A stretch of DNA of 64,000 bases from Amycolatopsis oliviviridis (GTDB taxonomy: Bacteria; Actinomycetota; Actinomycetes; Mycobacteriales; Pseudonocardiaceae). Numbering within the stretch: the stretch's first letter is position 1; each line of letters starts with the position of its first letter. A program made the position numbers and the translations under genes. The notes below the pieces were generated by a model. That model was not told where the DNA came from, searched no databases, and worked only from the letters and a program-made list of their open reading frames with translations. Location: assembly GCF_014654365.1 (NCBI RefSeq), contig NZ_BNAY01000004.1:1-64000 (forward strand), given 5' to 3'. Shown here piece by piece: positions 15,979 to 23,151 of the stretch.

Positions 15979-17169
15979 GTGGATCCCATCCGCAACCCCT
16001 TCGCCCCGGGTGCCGGTCAACGGCCGCCCGAACTGGCAGGTCGCATGCGCGAGCTCCAGGCCTTCGAGGTCGTGCTCGAACGGGTGGCGCGCGGAAGACC
16101 GGAACGCAGCCTGATGCTGACCGGCCTGCGCGGCGTGGGGAAGACCGTGCTGCTGGGCGAGCTGCGCTCGAAGGCCATCAAGCACGGCTGGGGCGCGGGC
16201 AAGATCGAGGCCCGCCCGGACACCGAACTCAGGCGGCCGCTGTCGGCTGCGTTGCACCGCGCGATCCGCGACCTCGCCGTGCGCCATCGTGCGCCGGACC
16301 GGGTCGAGCAGGTGCTCGGCGTGCTCAAGGCGTTCGCGCTGCGCGCCAACAAGCCGGACGCGAAGCTCCGCGACCGCTGGCAACCGGGCATCGACGTGCC
16401 CGCCGCTCAGGGCCGCGCCGATTCGGGCGACATAGAGATCGACCTGGTCGAGCTGTTCACCGAGGTCGCGGAACTGGCCGCCGACGTCGGCACCGGGGTC
16501 GCGCTGCTGATCGACGAGATCCAGGATCTGCTGCCCGAGGACGTTTCCGCGCTGTGCGCCGCCTGCCACGAGCTCTCGCAGTCCGGGGCGCCGCTGGTCG
16601 TGGTCGGCGCCGGACTGCCGCACGTGCCCGCCGTCCTTTCGGCGTCGAAGTCGTACTCGGAGCGTCTTTTCCGCTACGCGCGCATCGACAGGCTCGAACG
16701 CGAAGACGCCGACCTCGCGGTGATGGCACCCATCGAACGCGAGGACGCGGGCATCGAACCGGAGGCGCTGGACGCCCTGTTCGACGCGTCCGGCGGCTAT
16801 CCGTACTTCATCCAGGCGTACGGAAAGGCCGCTTGGGACGCCGCGCCCGCGGATCCGATCACCGTGAAGGACGTCCAGGTCGCCGCCCCGGAGGCCGAAT
16901 CGGAACTCGCTGTCGGCTTCTTCGGCTCCCGCTACGAGCGCGCGACGCCCGCCGAACGGGAGTACCTGATCGCGATGGCCGAGCTGACCCAGGGCCGGGA
17001 CGAGTCCGCCGGCACCGCCGATGTGGCCGTCTACCTGGGGCGGAAGCCCTCATCCCTGTCGCCGGCGCGGGACAGCCTGATGAAGAAGGGCCTGGTCTAC
17101 TCCGCCGAGCGCGGGCACATCGCCTTCACCGTCCCGCATTTCGGCCACTACTTGCTCGGCCGGGACTAG
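15979..17169 (+). CDS. orphan AAA ATPase
   Basis: A 396-aa ATPase of the Orc1/Cdc6-like AAA_16 style. It has a Walker A loop GLRGVGKT (49-56), Walker B VALLIDEIQDLL (about 174-185) and a sensor-like VVVGAGLPHVP stretch, then a helical and winged-helix-like C-terminus (about 300-396, EREYLIAMAEL... LSPARDSLMKKGLVYSAERGHIAFTVPHF). No membrane segment is seen. Its GTG start is close behind a possible -10 element (TAGCGT), so the mRNA may be leaderless. Similar stand-alone ATPases are widespread in actinobacteria without an assigned role; a signalling or mobile-element-defence ATPase are both possible. Confidence 0.8.
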   Translation: MDPIRNPFAPGAGQRPPELAGRMRELQAFEVVLERVARGRPERSLMLTGLRGVGKTVLLGELRSKAIKHGWGAGKIEARPDTELRRPLSAALHRAIRDLAVRHRAPDRVEQVLGVLKAFALRANKPDAKLRDRWQPGIDVPAAQGRADSGDIEIDLVELFTEVAELAADVGTGVALLIDEIQDLLPEDVSALCAACHELSQSGAPLVVVGAGLPHVPAVLSASKSYSERLFRYARIDRLEREDADLAVMAPIEREDAGIEPEALDALFDASGGYPYFIQAYGKAAWDAAPADPITVKDVQVAAPEAESELAVGFFGSRYERATPAEREYLIAMAELTQGRDESAGTADVAVYLGRKPSSLSPARDSLMKKGLVYSAERGHIAFTVPHFGHYLLGRD

Positions 17170-17238
17170 ATCCCTCTACGTCTTTATCGCGTCAAAACTA
17201 GAAAGCCTTAGAGACTTCTATCCGGGCACACTGGCAGG

Positions 17239-18477
17239 GTGACCAGCGTCTACTGGCGTGACGGATTGCCGGAGCGAGTCCCCACCACCGGGCCGCCGCC
17301 GCGTTCGGCCGATGTCGTGGTGATCGGCGCCGGGTTCGCCGGTCTGTCGATCGCACTCGACCTGCTGGAACAGCGTCCCGGAAGCAGGGTGGTCGTCCTC
17401 GAAGCCCGGCACGCCGGATTCGGCGCGAGCGGCCGGAACGCGGGCGGCGTCCTCCCGCTGGGCGTCCTGCCCTGGCTGCTGCCCCGCAGCGCGGGCGCCC
17501 ACGACCCCCGCGAAATGCAGCGACTCCTGTACGACCGGATCAACGCCAGGATGCGAAGGCTGCGCGACTCGCATCCGGAGGGCGAGGTCACGCGGACCCG
17601 CATGCGGCTGATCGGCGGCTCCGCCCTCCTCGCCGCCGGCCTCGACGTGGTCGCGGACGCCGTGACCGCGTCCGGGATCGAAGTCGAGCGGGACGCGACG
17701 GGGTTCTCGCTCGAGTCGTGGACCATCCAGCCCGCCGCGCTCGCCGGTTCACTGGCCGCCGGACTGATTTCCGCCGGCGGAACGCTGGTCGAGAACGTCG
17801 CGGCCGACTCGGTCGACGCGGCGGACGACGGCGTCACCGTCCGGCTGCGGAGCGGGGGAGTCCTGCGCGCGGATCGCGCGGTGATCTGTTCGGGCGCGTA
17901 CACCGGTGCCTTGTCGCTGCCGGATCCGCCGCCGGGCCGGGTGATTCACACCTACATGCGAGCCGGGGCGCCGGAAGCCGTCGAGGACGAGCCGTTCAGC
18001 ACGGCTCCCGGGCTCGGTATGGCCTATTGGCGACGGCACCGCGGACGACTGTTGTTCGGCGGGCTCGACCTCGGAGGGCTGACACCCGGCGCCGAGGCCG
18101 ACGCGCTACCGAAGGCCCATCGGAAGGTCGACAGGCTGCTCGCGCGCCGGCTTCCCGCCGAGGCCGGGACGACGGCGACCCACCGCTGGGGCGGGCCGCT
18201 GCACGTCACTCCGGCGGAAGTCCCCCATCTGGCACGCTCCGCAGTCACCGATCGTGTGGTCTACGCCGTCGGGTTCGCCGGCAGCGGAGTGGCGCTGACG
18301 CTGACCGCGGGACCGCTCGTGCGCGACCTCGTCCTCGGGCCCGAAACGGCCGATCCGGGAGGTGTCGCGCTGCGAGAGTCGATGGCATCGACGACCATCC
18401 CGTGGCGCGGCGTGCTGAGCGCGCTCCGGCGGGGACCGTCGAAACTCGCGCGCCGCCTGCTCCATGAGGGTTTCTGA
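17239..18477 (+). CDS. FAD-dependent oxidoreductase (DAO family)
   Basis: A 412-aa flavoprotein of the D-amino-acid oxidase/glycine oxidase fold. The FAD dinucleotide loop VVVIGAGFAGLSIALDLLE starts near residue 27, followed by ASGRNAGGV, the usual DAO second FAD contact. A C-terminal GFAGSGVALTLTAGPLVRDLV block closes the FAD site. Members oxidise amino acids, sarcosine or polyamines. The substrate is unknown and no pathway genes are adjacent. It is preceded by 69 bp rich in CTAG-containing words. Confidence 0.85.
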   Translation: MTSVYWRDGLPERVPTTGPPPRSADVVVIGAGFAGLSIALDLLEQRPGSRVVVLEARHAGFGASGRNAGGVLPLGVLPWLLPRSAGAHDPREMQRLLYDRINARMRRLRDSHPEGEVTRTRMRLIGGSALLAAGLDVVADAVTASGIEVERDATGFSLESWTIQPAALAGSLAAGLISAGGTLVENVAADSVDAADDGVTVRLRSGGVLRADRAVICSGAYTGALSLPDPPPGRVIHTYMRAGAPEAVEDEPFSTAPGLGMAYWRRHRGRLLFGGLDLGGLTPGAEADALPKAHRKVDRLLARRLPAEAGTTATHRWGGPLHVTPAEVPHLARSAVTDRVVYAVGFAGSGVALTLTAGPLVRDLVLGPETADPGGVALRESMASTTIPWRGVLSALRRGPSKLARRLLHEGF

Positions 18478-18686
18478 GGCTGTATCGGACCGCCGCTAGA
18501 GACGCCTAGCGTTACCAAGAAGTGACCGGCGACACCAAATCTCTCCGGATTTCCGCTCTGGTTGCCGACGATTCATCGGCAGGTGTGCCACATCACCGGA
18601 TAATCGTTGGCTTCCTTGTGAAAAAGGGTGCATACTAGGAGCACAGCCACCGAGACACAAGACCCTCAAGGGGATGACTTAAACCG

Positions 18687-18836
18687 ATGAACAACATCGC
18701 CGCCAAGCTCCGTGCCCGTCGCGCCGAGGCTCGCACTCGCCGGGCCCTGAACCGGGCGATCGACACCGCGGCCACCGCGACCGTTCGTCAGGAGCTCATC
18801 GCTATCTCCCAGGCGCGTCACACGCACATGCGCTGA
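18687..18836 (+). CDS. conserved-looking 49-aa basic small protein
   Basis: A 49-codon frame from ATG 18687 to TGA 18836 encodes an Arg- and Ala-rich amphipathic helix (KLRARRAEARTRRALNRAID) ending HTHMR, with no Cys. I recall small proteins of this kind (RARRAEARTRRAL followed by a VRxEL motif) in many actinomycetes, though I cannot verify it here. It stands alone with over 200 bp of leader and a strong downstream terminator, which supports real, separate expression. The function is unknown; nucleic-acid or ribosome binding is a guess from composition. Confidence 0.7.
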   Translation: MNNIAAKLRARRAEARTRRALNRAIDTAATATVRQELIAISQARHTHMR

Positions 18837-18935
18837 CCCGACAACAACCGTTGTAGGTGTCGCCCATTCGAGTGACCTACGACACATAGTGCGTGAGGTG
18901 TAACGCCGCGGAACGCGGCGTCGATACCCACTACG

Positions 18936-18980
18936 ACCCCGTGATGCTGGCGGACCCCCGACCTGGCAGCATCACGGGGT
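18936..18980. terminator. rho-independent-like terminator of the 49-aa gene
   Basis: The arms 18936-18949 (ACCCCGTGATGCTG) and 18967-18980 are perfect 14-bp complements, followed by TTT. A smaller hairpin with ACGCCGCG/CGCGGCGT arms (about 18903-18921) precedes it. Confidence 0.75.
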
Positions 18981-19041
18981 TTCCATATGTCCGGATCCTC
19001 CCGCTGAAATTTCTTGCCTTCACCGCTTCGCGGAGTAATCT

Positions 19042-19054
19042 TTGACTAAGTCAA
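19042..19054. promoter_or_regulatory. MarR-type operator
   Basis: The palindrome TTGAC-TAA-GTCAA lies 22 bp before the ATG of the HTH-GNAT fusion gene, followed by a further TTGA...TCAA half-site pair up to the start. Short TTGAC/GTCAA dyads are typical MarR sites, so autoregulation is likely. Confidence 0.65.
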
Positions 19055-19075
19055 CGAATCTGTTGAGGTGGTCAA

Positions 19076-19999
19076 ATGACTCGTCCCGCGGACCGGGTGG
19101 CGACCGTCCGGGCCTTCAACCGCCTGTACACCGGCGTGATCGGCATCCTCGACGAAGGACCGGCCGACGCCGAGTACTCCCTGAGTGAGGCCCGGGTCAT
19201 CTTCGAACTCGCGCAGCGGGATCCGACCCAGGTCACCGACCTGCGCAAACGTCTCGACCTCGACGCCGGATACGCGAGCAGGCTGCTCGCGAGGCTCGAA
19301 CAACGAGGTCTTCTCACCCGCGAACGCAGCGACGAGGACGCTCGCCGTCAGATCGTCAGGCTGACCGAGGACGGCCACAAGGCTTTCGCCGTCCTCGACG
19401 CGCGATCGGTGGGCCGGATCGGCTCGCTGCTCGGCCGGTTCGGCGACGACGAGCAGAAGCGGCTGCTCGGCGCGATGGACACGATCACCTCGCTGGTCGG
19501 CGAGCGCGCGTCGAATCCCACGCTGGTCCTGCGTCCGCCCCGGCCGGGCGACTTCGGCTGGGTGGTCCACCGCCACGGCGTCCTGTACTCCCGCGAGTAC
19601 GGCTGGGACGAACGCTTCGAAGCCCTCGTCGCCCGTGTCGTCGCGGAGTACGTCGAAAATCGCGGCGAGCCCCGCCAAGCGGGCTGGATCGCCGAACTCG
19701 ATGGGGAACGCGTCGGCAGCGTGTTCTGCATGCCCGCCGAAGACGGCGTCACCGCGAAGCTGCGGATGCTGCTCCTCGAACCGGCCGCGCGGGGACACGG
19801 AGTCGGGAAACGCCTGGTCGCCGAATGCGTCGAGTTCGCCAGGGCGGCAGGCTACCCGGCGATGGAGCTCTGGACGGTCTCGCTGCTGGACGCGGCGAGG
19901 GCGATCTACCGGAAGGCCGGCTTCCGGCTGGTCGCCGAAGAGACGATCCCGGGCTTCGGGCACGAGCTGACCGGGGAGACCTGGCGGCTGGAGTTGTGA
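19076..19999 (+). CDS. MarR regulator fused to a GNAT acetyltransferase
   Basis: A 307-aa two-domain protein. Residues 1-145 form a MarR winged helix (LSEARVIFELAQRDPTQVTDLRKRLDLDAGYASRLLARLEQRGLLTRERSDEDARRQIV region). Residues 155-307 form a GNAT domain with the acetyl-CoA loop LEPAARGHGVGKRL and the closing AIYRKAGFRLVAEE. Fused MarR-GNAT proteins are recurrent in bacteria; whether they acetylate a small molecule, themselves or a protein is usually unknown. A one-base gap separates it from the next small gene, which is probably cotranscribed. Confidence 0.9.
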   Translation: MTRPADRVATVRAFNRLYTGVIGILDEGPADAEYSLSEARVIFELAQRDPTQVTDLRKRLDLDAGYASRLLARLEQRGLLTRERSDEDARRQIVRLTEDGHKAFAVLDARSVGRIGSLLGRFGDDEQKRLLGAMDTITSLVGERASNPTLVLRPPRPGDFGWVVHRHGVLYSREYGWDERFEALVARVVAEYVENRGEPRQAGWIAELDGERVGSVFCMPAEDGVTAKLRMLLLEPAARGHGVGKRLVAECVEFARAAGYPAMELWTVSLLDAARAIYRKAGFRLVAEETIPGFGHELTGETWRLEL

Positions 20000-20000
20000 C

Positions 20001-20282
20001 GTGTTCGTCGTCTACTGCCCTGCCTGCGACCGGCGGTCCGTGGTCGGAGCCGACTCGATCGACTCCGTCGACAACCTGACCCCGGGGATGATCTCCGTTT
20101 CCGGGCGCTGCCCGGAAGGCCACTACGCCGTCCTCCTGACCGGGAAGTCCTTCGCGCCCCACGAGAGGACGCAGTGCGTGCGCGAAGTCCGGCAGGTGCT
20201 GAAACGCCGTCGCCGCAGGACCAGGCTGGGTGCCTGGTTCGCCCGGCAGCGCGAACTGCACGACCGGCTTTTCCGCTACTGA
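20001..20282 (+). CDS. small protein with a possible zinc-binding site
   Basis: A 93-aa protein starting at GTG 20001, one base after the HTH-GNAT stop. It has CPAC near the N-terminus (Cys7, Cys10) and CPEGH at 37-41, a plausible CxxC...CxxxH zinc site, then a strongly basic tail (VLKRRRRRTRLGAWFARQRELHDRLFRY). I do not recognise the family. Its position suggests cotranslation with the acetyltransferase. The basic tail hints at nucleic-acid or membrane contact, which is only inference. Confidence 0.65.
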   Translation: MFVVYCPACDRRSVVGADSIDSVDNLTPGMISVSGRCPEGHYAVLLTGKSFAPHERTQCVREVRQVLKRRRRRTRLGAWFARQRELHDRLFRY

Positions 20283-20342
20283 CGAGTGTCGTTTTGCGGC
20301 GGGCTCGTTCGTCTAGGGACCATCGATCCCAGGGAGGACACC

Positions 20343-20699
20343 ATGCCCCACTACATCGGATTCATCCGCGCGACGCAGGATTCGCACGACCATCTCGGCC
20401 CTGACGAAGCACAACGCGTGCTCGAGAACTACCTGGCCTGGGCGGACGAACGCACCAAGGAGGGCCGGTTCGTCGGTGGCGGCGGCCTGTCGAAGAGCGG
20501 CCGGGTGCTGCGCGGTTCCGGCGGCGAGGTCGGCGCGACCGATGGTCCGCACACCGAAGCCACCGAGATCGTCGGCGGCTATCAGGTGATCGAGGCCGCG
20601 GACCTCGACCAGGCGGAGAAGATCTTCGCGACGCATCCGCATCTGGAGTTCGGGCCGATCGAGGTGCGCAAGGTCGGCGAACGCGGTTGTGAGGACTGA
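20343..20699 (+). CDS. YciI/DGPF domain protein of an ECF42-type module
   Basis: A 118-aa YCII-family protein (MPHYIGFIRATQDS; GATDGPHTEATEIVGGYQVIEA, a DGPF-like motif with His for Phe). The AGGGAGGA ribosome site just upstream favours ATG 20343 over the longer frame from 20286. The stop overlaps the next YciI-like gene (TGATG), and both precede the sigma factor. DGPF proteins are established neighbours of ECF42 sigma factors; their biochemical role remains unclear. Confidence 0.88.
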   Translation: MPHYIGFIRATQDSHDHLGPDEAQRVLENYLAWADERTKEGRFVGGGGLSKSGRVLRGSGGEVGATDGPHTEATEIVGGYQVIEAADLDQAEKIFATHPHLEFGPIEVRKVGERGCED

Positions 20700-20932
20700 T
20701 GCCGAGGTTCGTCGGTCTGATGACCTTTCCGCAGGACACCCCGGCGGCGGAGCCCGCCGGTGACGGCATCGAGCGCTACTTCGCCTGGCAGGAGGAACTG
20801 CTGGCGTCCGGGAAGCTGGTCGAGACGCATCCGATCGCGGTGGACGGCGTCGGGATGTTCGTGGTCGGCGAGATCGCGCTCGACCTGGACACCCCGCGCG
20901 AGGAGCACCTGGGCCGCCTCGGGCTGTCGTGA
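20699..20932 (+). CDS. short YciI-like protein
   Basis: A 77-aa protein (MPRFVGLMTFPQDTP...MFVVGEIALDLDTPREEHLG) that keeps only the edge of the YciI fold and lacks the DGPF motif. It overlaps the previous gene by one base (TGATG) and the sigma gene by 4 bases (GTGA), so all three are one translationally coupled operon. It could be a shortened DGPF paralogue. The annotation is moderate because the sequence is short. Confidence 0.7.
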   Translation: MPRFVGLMTFPQDTPAAEPAGDGIERYFAWQEELLASGKLVETHPIAVDGVGMFVVGEIALDLDTPREEHLGRLGLS

Positions 20933-22146
20933 GCCGCCCGGCCGGCGTGGTGGAGCATCTGTTCCGGCACAGCGCCGGGCGGATCGTCGCCACGCTGGCC
21001 AGGGCGCTCGGCCCCGAACGGCTGGACCTGGCCGAAGAGGCCGTCGCGGACGCGCTGGAACAGGCCTTGCGCACCTGGCCGCAGTGCGGGGTGCCGGACA
21101 ATCCGCGGGGCTGGCTGTTCCGGGCCGCGCGGAACCGGGCGATGGACGTCGTCCGGCGCGAACAGACGCTGCGCGCGCTGCTGCCGCGGCTCGTGGAGCT
21201 CGACGGTTTCGAGGTCGACCGGCGCACGGACGACGAACTCGTGCTGATGCTGCTGTGCTGTCATCCCGCGCTGCCGACGGTGTCGCAGGTGGCGCTGACG
21301 CTGAAGACCGTCGGTGGGCTCGGGGTGAACGAGATCGCGGCGGCCTTGCTGACGAAACCGGCGACGGTGGCGCAGCGGCTCGTGCGGGCGAAGAAGTGGC
21401 TGAGGGATTCCGGGAAACCGCTCACGCTTCCCGGCCCGGACGCGCTTGAGTCCAGAGTGGACAGTGTGCTGGCCGTGCTCTATCTCCTGTTCAACGAGGG
21501 CTACGACGCGACGACCGGCGAGGTCGCGGTGCGCGGCGAGCTGTGCGGTGAGGCGATCCGGTTGGGGCGGCTGCTGCTGGCCGAACCGAAGACGGATCAG
21601 CCGAGGGTGCGGGCGCTGGTCGCGTTGATGCTGCTTCAGGCGAGCAGGCTGCCCGCGCGGGTCGACCGGGACGGTGAGCTGCTGCTGCTCGACGAGCAGG
21701 ACCGGGACCGCTGGGACCACGCGATGATCGCGGAGGGCACGCGGCTGTTCGAGCGGGCGTGCACCGGGCCGGAGATGTCGGCGTACCACGTCGAGGCGGC
21801 GATCGCGGTGTGTCACAGCACGGCCTCGCCGCCGGACTGGCGCCGGATCGTCGGCCTGTACGACGACCTGCTGGCGCTGCGCCCGTCACCGGTGGCGCGC
21901 CTGAACCGCGCGATCGCGCTTTCGATGGTGGACGGTGCGGCTGCGGGGATCGCCGAACTCGAAGCCGTCGAGGCCGACCTGCCGGACTACACGCTGCTGC
22001 CCGCCGTCCTCGGCGCGCTCTGGCTGCGCGCCGGTGACCCGGCGCGAGCCGCTCTCCACTACCGGCGGGCGCTCACCCTGCCGTGCTCGGAACCGCAACG
22101 CCGGTTCCTCACGAGGCGCCTGACTTCGTGCACCCCACTACCCTGA
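20929..22146 (+). CDS. ECF42-type RNA polymerase sigma factor with C-terminal TPR-like extension
   Basis: A 405-aa ECF sigma. Residues 10-80 are region 2 (AEEAVADALEQALRTWP, NPRGWLFRAARNRAMDVVRRE), and about 110-170 region 4 (GLGVNEIAAALLTKPATVAQRLVRAKKWLRDSG). The long helical C-terminus (175-405) is the extension of this class (SVLAVLYLLFNEGYDA... LYDDLLALRPSPVARLNRAIAL). In ECF42 groups no anti-sigma factor is encoded next to the gene; the DGPF proteins and the extension are thought to regulate it. The GTG start overlaps the preceding stop. Confidence 0.92.
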   Translation: MSRPAGVVEHLFRHSAGRIVATLARALGPERLDLAEEAVADALEQALRTWPQCGVPDNPRGWLFRAARNRAMDVVRREQTLRALLPRLVELDGFEVDRRTDDELVLMLLCCHPALPTVSQVALTLKTVGGLGVNEIAAALLTKPATVAQRLVRAKKWLRDSGKPLTLPGPDALESRVDSVLAVLYLLFNEGYDATTGEVAVRGELCGEAIRLGRLLLAEPKTDQPRVRALVALMLLQASRLPARVDRDGELLLLDEQDRDRWDHAMIAEGTRLFERACTGPEMSAYHVEAAIAVCHSTASPPDWRRIVGLYDDLLALRPSPVARLNRAIALSMVDGAAAGIAELEAVEADLPDYTLLPAVLGALWLRAGDPARAALHYRRALTLPCSEPQRRFLTRRLTSCTPLP

Positions 22147-22172
22147 CCAGAACTTTTCGCCGCTCCGCGCTA

Positions 22173-22300
22173 ACCCCACCCCCCACCCGTCCCAGGGGGG
22201 CGCGCCCCGCACCAGCGTATCGGGAGGGGGTGTCGGGGGATGCGAAAGCGCGGGGCCGGGGGCGGAGTTGTCCACAACGGCGGTGGGGTGTGGACAACTG
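22173..22300 (+). repeat. G-rich repeated element with convergent DnaA-box-like pair, copy A
   Basis: This intergenic block (within 22147-22527, 381 bp without a gene) shares ordered segments with 27478-27605 (inverted) and 55703-55824. The segments are a CCACCCGTCCCAGGGGGG block, CCAGCGTATCGG, a G-rich run, GAAAGCG, and GGAGTTGTCCACAACGG. Two DnaA-box-like 9-mers face each other: TTGTCCACA at 22268-22276 and TGTGGACAA at 22289-22297. It follows the sigma operon and is followed by a hairpin at 22402-22444. The function is unknown. Confidence 0.75.
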
Positions 22301-22401
22301 GGGTGGGGTCGCCCGGAGGACGTCGGATGGGGGCTGGCGGGGCCGACGGCCGGGCCGGAACAGGCAGGCCCCGAGTGGGGGCTGGCGGGAAGGCGTGACG
22401 T

Positions 22402-22444
22402 GAAAGCCACTTTCGCAACGTTGAAGGTTGCGGAAGTGGCTTTC
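22402..22444. repeat. hairpin module after G-rich element A
   Basis: The arms 22402-22419 (GAAAGCCACTTTCGCAAC) and 22427-22444 pair with one G-U-type mismatch around a 7-base loop. The start of the arm recurs immediately after the right arm (TTTCGCAACG), so the module is part of an iterated repeat. Confidence 0.75.
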
Positions 22445-22527
22445 GCAACGCGTCGGCCCCGAAACCACGCCGGGCTCCCCGACGCGGCCGACACCCGGAG
22501 TTCACACGGGCAGGGTTACCTGGAGCG

Positions 22528-23151
22528 GTGAACTGGACCGCGTACCTCGACGGTTACTGCGAACGCCTCGCCCCCGGTCTCTGGGGCGAGCCGCGCAACA
22601 GCCTGAGCAACCTCGCGTTCCTGATCGCGGCGATCGCCGTCTGGCGGCAACCGAAAGGTCGCGTCTTCGCGGTCCTCATCGGACTGGTGTTCCTCGGCAG
22701 CACGGCCTTCCACCTGCTCGCCACCCGCTGGTCCGCGGCGGCCGACACGGGCTTCATCCTGGTGTTCGTCCTGTACTACGCCGCCGTTTTCCCGCACCTG
22801 TTCTTCGGCGTCAGCCGCAGGCTGTCCTGGCTGGCCATCCCCGTGTTCCTCGCCTTCACCGCCGTCGTCGCGTCATTGGGCGGCGGGCTGTACCTCTCGG
22901 CGTTGATCGGGCTCGTGATCTTCGCGGTCATCCTCAAGGGCGAACACCGCCGCAGATTCGCCATCGCGGCCGGCGTCTTCGGCGTGTCCCTTTCGTTCCG
23001 CACGGCGGACCACACCGTCTGCGGGAACTTCCCCGCCGGAACGCACTTCGTCTGGCACCTGCTGAACGGTCTCGTGCTGTACCTGACGGCGACCGCGGCC
23101 ACGAGAAGGGCCGCGTCCGAACCGGACGCGGCCCCTTCGCGGCACAAGTGA
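22528..23151 (+). CDS. ceramidase-like integral membrane hydrolase (CREST family)
   Basis: A 207-aa protein with about seven hydrophobic segments. It shows the family's marks: DGYCERLAPGLWGEPRNSLSNLAFL at the N-terminus, Ser and His in GSTAFHLLATRW, Asp in AADTGF, and the paired histidines in DHTVCGNFPAGTHFVWHLLNG. These metal-site residues are those of the CREST superfamily (alkaline ceramidase, PAQR, Per1). In bacteria such proteins are uncharacterised. The product would be a membrane amidase-type hydrolase of lipids, substrate unknown. GTG 22528 is the only good start. Confidence 0.85.
   Translation: MNWTAYLDGYCERLAPGLWGEPRNSLSNLAFLIAAIAVWRQPKGRVFAVLIGLVFLGSTAFHLLATRWSAAADTGFILVFVLYYAAVFPHLFFGVSRRLSWLAIPVFLAFTAVVASLGGGLYLSALIGLVIFAVILKGEHRRRFAIAAGVFGVSLSFRTADHTVCGNFPAGTHFVWHLLNGLVLYLTATAATRRAASEPDAAPSRHK

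Noticed and set aside
15876..17201. A 441-aa frame across the AAA ATPase
   Set aside because: It has Arg-Arg-rich content without domains; the AAA ATPase frame has Walker motifs.
22147..22527. An origin of replication, because of DnaA boxes
   Set aside because: There are only two boxes here, with no dnaA, dnaN or AT-rich region, and copies occur at three places.
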